From contig BDSI01000035.1 of assembly GCA_003117195.1 (NCBI GenBank), forward strand, positions 494,001 to 558,000: a stretch of DNA of 64,000 nt. The letters are read 5' to 3'. This stretch comes from Eudorina sp. 2006-703-Eu-15 (lineage: Eukaryota > Chlorophyta > Chlorophyceae > Chlamydomonadales > Volvocaceae). The notes below the pieces were generated by a model. The model did not search any database. It worked only from the letters and a program-made list of their open reading frames with translations, and was not told where the DNA came from. Shown piece by piece: positions 46,021-57,077 of this stretch. Position numbers and translations under genes: made by a program. The stretch's first letter is position 1, and every line of letters starts with the position of its first letter.

Positions 46021-49000
46021 ATGGCGGGTGCCGCCAACGTCACAATCCCAGCGCCCAGCTTCGCAATTTTGGCACAGGATACTGTGATTCCACGTGGATC
46101 ATCGCTTCTGTCGTCGGACCGACGCTCTTGCGTTTTCGTTTCGGATGGGCGGTCCAGTATCTCGCTCTATAAGAATGCTGCGGACCTGGCCGCGCCCACC
46201 GTCCTGGTGCCCCCGCATTTACACGACACAGCTGCATCCGATAAGAAGGTCGATGCCGGCCCTGTCTCCTTCCTATGCGTTTCACCGTCACGAGATGACT
46301 CGGTGCTGCTGTCTCTCGCAACCGGATGCGACTTAACGATCTGGGTCAGTGGACTAGCAGGTTCCTCTAGCGCCACGGCCCAACCCCAAGGGACTGTCTC
46401 GTCAGAGGAGCCGTACCGCTGGCTCGGCGCCAGCTGGCATCCCCAGATCGTCGGCCTGCTGGCGGCCATCTGCCAGGTGTGAGGTCGCCGGGGACTGGGA
46501 AAATGAACAAGGTGCACTGGCGTCAAACCCATGAGTGGGCCGTCGACCCTGTCCCCACCGCCTTGGGCCCGATGGGGTAAGGGACGGGGTGCAGGAGCAG
46601 CTTGCCCTGCGCACGCGCTTGGCCCGCGTGCCCGCGGGTTGTTGCGCGCAATCGGCGAGCCCAACCCTCGCTCTGCCGGCGGAACGTTCACCAGCCGATG
46701 ACGGGAAGCCTCAGCAGCATACCAAGACAGAATACATGTATTGCTTGTGACGTTGTTAGCGAGCAAAGCTGTTCGACGTTATCACACAGCACCACCTAGA
46801 GTGCCGGCCAACGCTCCATCGGGCCCCCCCCCAATCTGTGCCTCGCGCTTCGCCGGTCAGGCCGAGGTTCGGCTCCTCCTGTGCAACCCCCACGACCCCG
46901 ACGGCCCCGGCGACCACTTCAACGACGCCAGCGACGGCGACATCATCACAGCAGACGACGGCGTCTCGCCGTCAGGCGCTCCCTCCCCAACGCGCGCACC
47001 AGACGAATGTACGACCAAGTCATCGACACCGCTGCTGCCGCTGTGCCAGCTGCGGCCGCCGGCAGAGCTCCAGCCCGCAGGCGCGACCCCGGGGCCGTGC
47101 CGCTGGGTGCAGTGTCACACGGCGTGGGTTGGCGGGGAGTACGACAAAGCCGCCGTACCTTATGAATTGGGTTCCGCACCTCCCGCCGACGGCGCTGTTA
47201 CCCTGGTGGTGGCATGGGGCCCTGACCTGGAGCTTGTCACCTGGTCATGGGGAGCGCTTCAGGCGGCCGCTGCCGCCGCGGCGAAGGCGGCGACAGCCGC
47301 GTCAGCGCAGATGTTTTCCTCTGCCGTCGCTCCTGGCACAACAGCGGGCAACACAGTCCTCCTCAGCGGCGGCGGCGGTGGCGGCCCCGCGCTGCTGAGT
47401 CCGTCAAGTCGCCGTACATTGCTGTTGGGCGTGCCGGGACCTCTGTGCGCCACATCGATGGGACCGTACGGCAGTGTCGTGGCCACCACGGAGGCCGCTG
47501 TGTCGTTGATGTCGTACGCGCCGGCGCAGGCGCAGCGAGCGGACGCGGCTTCAGGCGGGGCCGGTGGGGCCGTTGAGGGCGGCCCGGGAGGCGGTGAGGG
47601 ACGTCCTGCGTGTCAGGGTGGCGTGCGGGGGCACACGGGTTTGGGGCGAACACGCGGCGGGTCGCCACGGAGGGTCAAGTGGAACGATACGACGGAGCCC
47701 GCTCCACAGGTTCAACTGCTGCCCATATCACCCACGCAGCAGCAGCAGCAGCAGCAGCAGCACCAGCGGCAGCAGGTTGAGGTGCTGATGCCGAGCCCGG
47801 AGGAGGACGCACCGCGGCCGCCGCCGTCGCCGCCTGAACGACAGCAGCGCGAGCCGGAGGTCATCGACTTGCGAGGGACCCTGTCGGCTGCTGCCGGTAC
47901 GGTCCTGCTGGGCTGCGTCGGGGGGACAGCCGGTGGCGGCGGCGGCGGCGGCGCGGGCAGCTCGCTGGGCGCCGAGCTGTCCCTGGCCAACCTCTTCAAC
48001 ATCTCAGCGGGGTTGCAATCCGAGGACCGTGAGGGCGGCGGAGGCGGAGGCGGAGGCCGCGTCAGCGGCGGAGGATCAGCGGCGGCGCTGCCGCGGACTG
48101 CGGCAGAAGTGGCGGACCGGCGGCAGTTCCTCCAGGCGTCGGGATCCGACCGGACAGCTGAGAAATCCGCGGCCGCAGCCACCGCCTCACAAGCCCCAAC
48201 CGGCTCGTTGTGCGTCCTCTGGCCGGGCCGCATCACGGTCTCATCCGCCGGCGACGCCGCCACCGCCGCCGCCGCCTCGCCCGCTGACCCGTTCCGCGCG
48301 TGGTACGGCGGCGGCGGCGGCGCCGACGGCGGCGGCGGTTTCTGCGGCTTTGCGTCGCTGGACCTGCAGCGGCCTGACCTCCTGACCTCCTGTGGCTGTC
48401 TGGTCCTCGCGGCCAGCAGCCTGGGGCCGCCGATGGTGGCCGCCTTTCGTCTGGCGCCTGACAGGGGCCTGACGGCGCTGACGGCAGTAACGCTCTCCTG
48501 GCCACCTGACGTCATCAGCGCCGGTAGGGGCCGCCTCCGCGGCCTGGCGGCGGCGCTGGTGTCTCGGCCCAGGGGGAGCCCGTCCGGCGGTGAGGCCGAT
48601 AGCTTGCCTGCGTCACAGGGGTTAGCGGCGGGGCCGTCCGCGGCTCAGCCCACGGAGGCGGCGTTGGTGGTGGTTGCTGGGGAGGCTGAGGCTCCGCCGG
48701 CGGGCGGCGGCATCTTCGGCTTCGGCCGCTCGGGCCGACCCGTGGGTCAGAAGATGGCCCGGCTGGTCGCGTCCACCCATCCGCTGCCGCCCTTGCTGGC
48801 GGAAGCCGCGGCTGCCTCCGCCAACGTCCCCGCCGTTGCTGCAGCCGCCGCCGCCACCACCGCGATCCGCGTCGAAGTAGCGGCCAATGCAGCGATCTGC
48901 AGTGGAGCGGCGTCCACATCAACCGATGCTACAGCTGCTACGGCTGCCGCGGTCGCCGACATTGCGGCAGGGGCCCGCGGCCAAGGTCCCGCCGCGCCGC

Positions 49001-49903
49001 AGGTCGCGCTTGCGGCCGCGGCGGCGGCGGGCCCGGCAGCGACAGCGACAGCGGCAGGCGCCGCGGCCGCAGCCGCCGCTGACGCCCTGGTTGGTGCGAT
49101 GGTGGGTCCGGTCGCGCAGCTCTTGGCGGAGTTCCGGCGACACGTGGACTCTAGGTTGGATGAGCTGGCTGGCAAAATACAGGTGGGCAACAAGGGCTTT
49201 GGGGAGATGTGCGCGGCGCGGGCCGCTCGTGACGGACGTGGCGTGGGTGAGAAGGGGACGACACGTGAGACGTGGCGTGACTGACTGAATGACCAGCGGA
49301 TTCAACAGATTCAACGACAACAAAATTTGCGATTCTTTGCGAATCTGTTCGGATCTGCAAAGACATCGCGGATCTGTGGGGTGATTCGAAAGCAAGGGAG
49401 CCCTTAGTGTGCGGGCTGGTCCCGTGGGACGCGCGGCGCTGGGACAGGCCGCGCCGCCGGTACGGCACTGCCGTACCCTCGTGGGCCCGTCATGTTTTAC
49501 CGTGTATCCTCTGTTCTGCTTCGTTCGACTACTTGTCGTCATTGTGAATGTCCGTGCACTGGGGCGGCGCTGCACACGCCGGTGTACCCTGCCGCGCGGC
49601 GTCGGTCCCTGTTTCACGCGGACGAGGGTGTCAGGAGCACACAGGAGGAGGTGACGCGACAACAGCAGCGGGAACAGCTTGGCACAGCTGTGCCAGGCAC
49701 AGCGGAGATGTGCTCCTGCAGTTGCCGCCCGTGCACGTGCCCGCGCACGCTTACAGAATCCGCCCGTGCAAAGTGTCGGTTCCTCGTCGTTCTGTGCCGC
49801 GTCCCTCACACATGATGCCGGCATGCAGGAACAGGGGGACAGGCTGGGCCGGATGGAGGCGGCTCTGGGGCAACTGCAGCGGCCGGCTGGCCGCGAGGCT
49901 TGA
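46021..49903 (+). CDS. WD40-like protein with helical C-terminus, possibly EDC4/VARICOSE-related, 950 aa
   Basis: Three exons keep phase: 46021-46476, 46861-49182, 49829-49903. The start is MAGAANVTIPAPSFAI. The N-terminal exon has beta-propeller-like strands (CVFVSDGRSSISLYK, VLLSLATGCDLTIWVSG, RWLGASWHPQIVGLLAA). The large second exon continues with AEVRLLLCNPH and VTLVVAWGPDLELVTWSW, broken by long Gly, Ala, Gln and Pro runs. The C-terminus is helical (VGAMVGPVAQLLAEFRRHVD, RLDELAGKIQ, DRLGRMEAALGQL). A propeller followed by a long linker and a helical end is the plan of the mRNA-decapping scaffold EDC4/VARICOSE, but I see no diagnostic motif. That assignment is a guess and a different WD40 scaffold is possible. 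The acceptor at 46860 follows a good pyrimidine tract. Confidence 0.65.
49459..49477. repeat. perfect 9-bp inverted repeat of the GTACGGCA motif
   Basis: GGTACGGCA, one C, then TGCCGTACC: perfect arms around a single base, in the last intron of the gene at 46021-49903. It could form a hairpin only by opening the centre. Confidence 0.9.
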
Positions 49904-50651
49904 TGACGAAAGCGCGGCTTGATGCCTCATGCCGGCCAACGGATTGGGGCGTCGGCGATGGTGGACGTCAGTGTTGGAGAGACAGTTTGAGGTGGCGTTC
50001 GGGAGGCCACCTTGAGAGATGGGGCCCTGTCGGGGAATCGCACGATTTGGTGGTTAAGGGGCAGTACAGCAGCAACCAACGAGTTTGACAGCCGCGAATG
50101 GATGCACCCGGTTTGTATCAATTTTAGGTCAGGCTCGACATGTTTGGGTGTTTGGTGGCGGTGGGGGTTTTTGTGTTCTCTTCGGCGACTGATGCGCTCC
50201 TCGAGTGTCCAACGCCAGGCGAGTACTTGTGAGGAACTTGTGGTGTATGTTGAATTATACTGTTGAGCAACAAGTGGAGGGTAAAAACGCACCTGGACAC
50301 TAAATCCTGCGGTTTGCGTCTCACATGATGAGGAGGGTGTGTGGGTATGTGATGATTCACGGAGGCTCGGAAGGGCCCTGCCGTGGGTTCGTTGTAAGCT
50401 CCGTCGAGCAACTGGCGGAGCAACGGCATGCTCAAAGAACGCACACAAAACGACATTGTCCTTGATTGCTGTGTACAGTGCACTCCGATGGCAATGATGA
50501 AGTTTCTCGTACGGGTACGAACAATCGGAAATGATTGTCTTTTGCTCTGCTGAACTTAGATATTTCATCAGTCCACGATTTTTATTCGGGTCGAGACAGT
50601 GTTTGTATTCCAAACAAAGTATTACCTTGCAGCAACGAGCTACTGTGGGAA
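49904..50651. other. intergenic, 3' untranslated region and promoter
   Basis: The 3' untranslated region of the WD40-like gene should run to about 50410, after a TGTAA at 50393-50397. The remaining 240 bp before the E2 start codon would hold its promoter. No other coding frame is supported. Confidence 0.5.
50393..50397 (+). terminator. TGTAA polyadenylation signal
   Basis: This is the first TGTAA after the stop of the WD40-like gene at 49903, about 490 nt downstream. Confidence 0.5.
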
Positions 50652-53442
50652 ATGGCTGAAGCCCCGAGGTTCAACCTCCGCAACCCTGCCGTGAAGCGGA
50701 TCATGCAGGTATGTGCCTTGAAGGCCACTTTCAGGCCATCGTCGGAGCATGTAAGGTTGTCCTGGCGGACTGTGGGGACACGTCGAGCACGCCATTCATG
50801 TTCTTACCGCGCAGGAAATAAAAGAAATAAAGCAAGATACTTCAGGAGATTTGTTGGCTGAAGCTCTTGAGGTAAGGGAGGATGCGTTGCCTCGAGGGCT
50901 TTGAGCTCGAAACTGCACAGCGTGTCCCGGGTGGATCCTGCCTGCTAACATGATTCTGAACACCCTCGGAAAGGATATGTATATTTCAAGTATCCTTGTC
51001 GCTTCGCTTTCGCGCCTTCAACAAGCGGTTGCTCTTGGAACGCAGACCGATATCTTCGAATGGCATTTCGTGATTCGAGGGCCGCCTGACACGGAGTTTG
51101 AAGTAAGCAATTTGAGTTTTGTCGGGTGGTCACACAAACGGGTGTTGTTACGAAAGCCTGCGTTACCGTAGGCGAGCTGCATAAACGTTTAGGCCGCGGC
51201 GAGCTTCGTTGCAACTGAAAAGTTCTTCGAAGGCATCAGGCTTGTAAATGGCACGATACTGCGTCATCCGTGAAAGGTGGTGTGCCGGGTGCCCTGTGTC
51301 AGCCGGGTGCCTGCCATCCTTATCATATTGCAGTCATGGTACCGCAGGCGCGGGCGTCGCTGCTTAGGCCTTCGGCTCGCCCAGTTGGCCGCTCGCTGTT
51401 GGGCCTGCTGCGATGGAAACGGACCCCATCATACCACCACCGTCATCCCTGTCTTGGGACCCCTGCACTCGTCCACGCATGTGGCCCCCTTCAAACCGAC
51501 CATTCCCAAATCCGCCGTCGTGCGCCGTCTTAACGCGCTACCCGGCCCAACTCCTTGGTGACTGTCCTTCCTTCCGACTGGCAGGGCGGTATATACCACG
51601 GCCGCATTCTGTTGCCGGCGGAGTACCCCTTCAAACCGCCCTCCTTCATGATGCTCACCCCCAACGGCCGCTTCGAAACCAACATGAAGATCTGCCTGTC
51701 CATCTCCAGTCACCATCCGGAGCACTGGCAGCCCTCCTGGAGCGTCCGTACGGCGCTAACGGCGCTCATAGCCTTCATGCCGTCCCCGGGGGCCGGCGCG
51801 CTGGGGGCCCTGGTGAGAGCTCTCGCCTGCCCCGCCGGCGCTGGCTAGCTGCTAAGACTCCGAACGTATCGCCGTACACTGCCGTACCGACCGTACGAAC
51901 GACGCGAATGCGTGTGTGCCTTATACATCCCAATCACACTTACGCACACACACATACACATATAGTACACAGCTTCTCGCGGCTCAATGCATTTTCCCGC
52001 CCATTTGCTCCAGCACCCAATTGCACCCCATGGCTGCTGCTATGCGGCCGCACAGGACTTCCCCAAGGATGAGCGGCGGGTGCTGGCGGCGCGCAGCCGT
52101 CTGGAGCCGCCCCGCTTCGGCAGCGCGGACCGGCAGCGCATCATCGATGAGATGCATGCCCGCATGGTGGCGATCGCGGCGGCTAAGGAGGCGGAGCGGC
52201 GGGGAGCGGGGGACGCGGGCGCGAGGGTAAGGCGCACCGGGGCCTGAGTGCGGGCCGGGGAGGGGCGGGCTTGTTTGGGGACGGGGGAGGGGCGGGCTTG
52301 GTTGGGGGCCGGGGAGGGGCGGGCTTGGTTGGTGGCCTGGGAGGGGCGGGCTTGGTTGGGGGCCGGGGAGGGGCGGGCTTGGTTGGAGGCCGGGGAGGGG
52401 CGGGCTTGGTTGGGGGCCGGGGAGGGGCGGGCTTGGTTGGGGGCCGGGGAGGGGCGGGCTTGGTTGGGGGCCGGGGAGGGGCGGGCTCGGTTGAGGTCTG
52501 TGGTTTCGAGTGGGCAGGCAGGTTTGCGTTTATCGCTATGCGGTCGAAGACGACTCCGGTCGGCGGCATGCGGCTGGTCGGGCCACTCGACAGACGACCC
52601 CTGACTATCGGGGCGCCACATTCCAGTGGTGGTCAGAACCCCGATTTGACATCGTACATCTTGCCGTACATGTGTTCACGGCATCCGTATCCATGCAGGT
52701 GTCCGGGGAGACTGGCAGCGCATTGAAGGGCCCCGAAGAGCAACCGTCACCGCCGCCGCAGCAGCAGCAGCAGCAGCGGGAGGAGGGGTCTGGGGGGTTG
52801 CCGCGCGGCTCGGAGGATACCGGGGCAGCGGCCGTATCGGCGAGCGGCAAGGCGGAACCCGTCGCGACATATTCCTTTGACGAGTCGGAGCCCGGCTCGA
52901 CGACCGCCGCCATGGCTGCGCCGAGCGGCGCGGCGTCGGAAGACCGCAATTCGAAAGGCGCTGACCCGTGGGTCAGTGGAACACGTCCCTCGGTGACCGC
53001 GACCGCAGCCAGCGAGCCTAGCTCTTCCAGATACCCGCCCCTTACGCAGCCGCCGCCGCCACAGCAGCAGCAGCAGCAGCCGCAGCCGAAGGCGCTGCAG
53101 GTGGGGACGCTTCCCCAGGCTGGTGCTGCGGACGTCTCCGCCAGTGGCGGCGGCGCCGCCGCCGCCGCGGCGGCGGCGCGGCGACCCGTGGTGCCCAACG
53201 CGGCCGCCGCAGCCGCAGCCACCCAAGCGCAGCCGGTGCCTGCGCCGCACGCGGCGCAGCGGGACGTCAGCGCAACCGCAACCGCAACCGCAGCCGCGGC
53301 CGCAGCCGCCGCCGGAGGGGTGACGACCACAGACCACATGCTGACCGCCCTTATGTGGGCCCTGTACGTGGGGATCGGAGCGATCTTGCTCCGGAAGGTC
53401 ATGGGCGTCATCGGCTTTGACATCTCAGAGTTGCTCCAATGA
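50652..53442 (+). CDS. UBE2J1: tail-anchored ubiquitin-conjugating enzyme E2, UBE2J1/UBC32 type, 437 aa
   Basis: Six exons, all in phase 0: 50652-50708, 50815-50871, 51046-51102, 51585-51812, 52056-52226, 52699-53442. The protein starts MAEAPRFNLRNPAVKRIMQE. The E2 core has IFEWHFVIRGPPDTEFEGG, HGRILLPAEYPFKPPS, TPNGRF (the variant of HPN found in this family) and KICLSISSHHPEHWQPSWS, with catalytic Cys94. PKDERRVLAARS follows, as in UBE2J1. A ~200-residue Gln/Ala/Pro/Ser linker leads to a single C-terminal span (MLTALMWALYVGIGAILL, about 404-422) and the short tail GFDISELLQ. In this family the tail anchor holds the enzyme in the ER membrane with the E2 domain in the cytosol, where it serves ER-associated degradation with membrane E3 ligases. 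The assignment is firm; only the linker is unusual in composition. Confidence 0.93.
52252..52496. repeat. 27-bp minisatellite in intron 5 of the E2 gene
   Basis: About nine units of 27 bp, each containing GGGGAGGGGCGGGCTTGG, begin about 25 bp after the donor of the exon ending at 52226. The array is strongly G-rich on the coding strand. It stays open in two frames by composition only. Confidence 0.95.
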
Positions 53443-54326
53443 GAAGAGAAGAAAAGTGCGAAAGTCTCTGGAGTCTTTCCCTCCGCGGCTGAAGCCGCGG
53501 ACGGCGAGAAGCTCTGCCCTTGAGGGCCCTCACCTCTCCTCCCCGGTGTATTCTAGCATGAGTTGCAGCAGGGCTCCGCGCCCGCTCACACACGGGCACG
53601 CGCAACGTGGATGCTGCAGTATGGATGCGGGTACGATGAAGCGCTCTTTGAGGGCCGGGTCGCTCGGGCCATCCCGACGCAACGGAGGGCGGAATCGGAC
53701 CCGGAAGACCGACGGGCGTTGCCCCCGGGCTGGCGGCAGGTGTGACGACCGCGCAGGGACGTGAGGACGGGTGAAACTGCCTGTCTGTCTACCCGCCTGA
53801 CTGCCTTGTCGATCGCGGCCGTCTTGCCTCTGGAGAGCGGGTGGCGAGTGGGTATACCGGCATGCTGGGAGGAGCCTGGGCCACTCAGGTTTCAGCCGGA
53901 TGCTGTACATCGCTGTACAGCCCTGTGCTGTACGTCCCTGTGCGCTTTGCGCGGGGCCATGAAGTGTGGGTGGATCGCGCGGCTTGGTGTCAACAACTGG
54001 CGCTCTTGCGGACGTGGCCGGTGCGGGACCGGTTCCACTTGATGTCACTCTTTTGCGGATCGGCCCTCGATCGCTCTTTGTACAAAGCGACGACAGCGGA
54101 AAGTATGTGACAACGCGCCACCCCGCGACCTCATGTTGCGTGTTTGCTTTTTCCCGGTGCAGTGAGTGCATGGGATGATTTGTCTCCCCCTCCCGTATGA
54201 GTGCACATGTGCGTGTGTGTTCTAGCATGTGCCTTTGGAAAGGCGTAGACGCGGACAGGCACGGGGTGGGGGTGGTGGATGGTGCCGTGCCTACCCCTAG
54301 AGCGGATCAGGGTCAGGCGGGTGCGC

Positions 54327-54331
54327 TGTAA
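54327..54331 (+). terminator. TGTAA polyadenylation signal
   Basis: TGTAA followed by ttgtacggc, about 885 nt after the stop codon of the E2 gene. Confidence 0.5.
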
Positions 54332-54702
54332 TTGTACGGCGGTGTGTGAATGTGGCGGTGGCGCGGTGCTGGTTTAATGGCTGCGCTATCGGTGACCTGG
54401 ACCTCACCGCGTCGCTTGGGAGCGGCAGGGAGAGCAACAAATGTTACTTGGAACGGCGTGGGGAAAGGGGCGGCGGCCATGGCGAGCACGCACTGATGTC
54501 GGGGCCGACGGCGCAATCGGGTGGCGAATAGGAGGGGACGGTTGGGCTTTGGGGCGGTGAGGTGGTTGCAGCTCTCAAGTACGTGATTGTACGTGGTTCA
54601 TTGACGCGGCGGCGGCGGCGGCGGAGGAGGAGGAGGAGGAGGGGGATCGAAGGCGGCCGGTGGCGTGAGGAGACCTGCCCTGGCCTGTCCCAAACGTGTA
54701 CT

Positions 54703-54768
54703 TGCATGCCGTACCTGCATGTCGTACCTGCATGTCGCACCCCTGCATGTCCTACCTGCATGTTGTGT
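54703..54768. repeat. TACCTGCATGTCG short tandem repeat
   Basis: Five imperfect units of TACCTGCATG plus two or three bases occur in a row. Confidence 0.85.
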
Positions 54769-56301
54769 GTTCCGAAACCCGACGCGGCAAAGCGCACCGT
54801 AACAATTGTGCGGCCAGGTAACTGTCTAACTACTTGTGCGATTGTACGGAAACAACTATGGCGCCACCGGCTCACGTGTCGCGGGCGGCGGTACGGTTGC
54901 GGTACGCACGATTGCCTGTCCCCACTACAAGCTGTTTTATATGAAATCTTGTTGTGGTACGGACGTCCGAAGCTGCTGCTACTGCTGCTGCTTCTGTGTG
55001 CGAGTATGTATCTTACGATTACATGATACATCTCCGGGTCGGGTCGGGTCGGGTCTGGCGACGGTCAGGGGCAGCCATTCGTGTGTGCGGTTGTGCGACC
55101 GTGTGTGAGAGAGGATGTCGGCAGGCTGGCTCTGTTGTCAGGCTCCAATGAGGTTCAGGCATGTCGCCGACACTGACCCAGGCATTGTGCTGTTCTGCCT
55201 CATAACTAGCAGGAGTGCGGGCTTGCGCAGGGCGATTACTACGGGTGCAGAAACGCATCAGGCGGGGCTGTCGGGACACCGACCCCTTACCCCACCCGTG
55301 CGGTGCCCGCGCGGTACCGCAGCGGCAGGAGAGGTGGTCGGGGCGACCCAGCCAGACACGGCAGGTGAGGTAAGCCCGGGCCGCCCAGCACCGCCGCGCG
55401 GCGGGTTCATCTTCTTTGGCAGGGGTGCCTGCCGGGTTGCTGTCGGGGCGGGGACTGCATACACGGCACTACTGTACAGCGGCGTCTGGATCTGTCGCCC
55501 TGGAGTCATGGGGCGTTTGTGCGTCTGTGCGCGTTGTGGTACGTTTTTGAGTGAGTGCGGCGTGACTTGGTGTCGCGCAGTTCCAGAAGCAAGGTGCCGA
55601 ACACCCCCGTGGTGGCGGGGTCGGTACATGCCGGTGGGTGCACAGGGTGCGAGTGCACGCGCCCTCCCAACCTCAGCGAAGGCCGCATCGCTCGCGCCCG
55701 TGTGCTGTCCACGTGTCCGGGTGGATGCCAAGGTCAGGGCGGCGATAACGCACCGGTACGGTGGGCGGCTGCACTGGCCGTGTTGGCCCACTGGCCGCCG
55801 CCGGGTGGCTGCTTGCTTGACGGTCTGTCGCCGTGCTCGCCAAGGAGGCATGGCGGGAGGCACGGAACTGAGCGGCAGGTGGTGGCCTCGGCAGGCAGCC
55901 GTGCTGGCGGCCTCCGATGGGGTGGGTCGTCGGGCAGGGGGTGTAGACTGCTAGCGTGTGCCTCTAATGCTTCCTCGATGTGTGTGGAGAGAGCTAGAGA
56001 CCCATCTCGTGGGGGACTAGGCGTCCAGGCTGCGGACTCGGTGCATGCGGGCTGAAGACGAAAGACAAGCCCAGAATGCTCCAGGCAGAGGGGGCATGCG
56101 TGTGTGTTCGCAGGCAGGCTGAGCAGCAGTGCGCGACATGCAAGGGGCGTCGCTGAGCCCAGAAACGGCCCGTGTGCCACATACGGTAATATGGGGCATG
56201 CATGCACGCGTGTGTGTGTGTATGTTTTATCGATCAATCTATAGCACCCAGAGCTAGATGCACGCAACTGCTCTCGGCGTCGGCGTGTTGGGGAAGCTGA
56301 C

Positions 56302-56346
56302 ATGAATGAATGAATGAATGAACGTTACAGCGGACCCCATAGGGAT
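56302..56346 (-). mobile_element. LINE 3' tail, copy 3
   Basis: The minus strand shows ATCCC.ATGGGGTCCGCTG, then TAACG and five TTCA units, as in the copies at 2486 and 38818. Similarity stops within about 35 bp upstream of the tail, so this is either an extremely truncated insertion or a different subfamily sharing only the end. Confidence 0.5.
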
Positions 56347-57077
56347 GGTGCCATGGCCTCTGAAGGCGGTGCCGGTACCGGTTGGTCTTGACGCGCCAGG
56401 GGTGGCAGCACCTGTACAAACAACGGCGAAAACGGGCAGGCAGGAAGACAAGCGAGGAGGAGAAGAGCAGGCATCGAACACCCAAGTGTAGATGACGGAA
56501 CAATCCGCCACCGACGGGCAACTACCGTACATTGCTATGCGTCTGCCCTCTCCCTTCTGTTCGGACATGGTCTATGGGGACACCTCAGGGTTACCAAGGC
56601 CAAGAAGGTTGTAACGCCTCACTGGTGGAGCCATAGACGCACAGGTCGGTGCGTGCTGCCGGAAGGCTCGGCTGGGTGGTTAGGGGTGGTTCGAAAATGA
56701 GTGATTCCATGATCGGCGCAACCTGAGACCGGCCTCGAGACACCCCTTTCCTGTACACATCCAGCTAAGCGCCCCAACGTAACGCATTGCGCGTCACCAA
56801 AACACTCGAACGCCGGAAGGGACGCGTTACCGGAATGAAAACCTGTTCATCAATACTCAAATATTATTAATGCAGATGGTTGGTAAGGATTCAGCATACA
56901 TCAACTCGACGTTCGGCGTTTGGTGATCGTCAACCGTGGGTTGCCCAGTCGTACATTACGGTACGTTCGAGCTTTTGGTCGGATATTTCACGAACACTAC
57001 ATTTAGTTTTTTCAGGTTATATCTAAAATTTCATTTCCTACCTGATCTTCGGTCGTCGGGATTTTTCCGGAACAGAG

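Larger units (their letters stand above)
53443..57077. other. 3' untranslated region and intergenic stretch without a supported gene
   Basis: The E2 3' untranslated region should end near 54345, after a TGTAA. Beyond that there is a 12-13 bp repeat (54703-54768), GGGTC units near 55035, and long overlapping frames on both strands at 55115-56300 that lack splice logic and family resemblance. A LINE tail lies at 56302-56346. The last 250 bp, which are AT-richer, should be the leader of the MAPEG gene. Confidence 0.45.

Noticed and set aside
47712..48515. 267-residue minus-strand frame
   Set aside because: It is the antisense of the large WD40-like exon; GC-rich codons leave the opposite strand open.
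55115..55954. 279-residue plus-strand open frame, with a 201-residue frame opposite
   Set aside because: There is no splice partner, no recognisable domain and no polyadenylation signal in place. GC-rich sequence makes open frames common on both strands.
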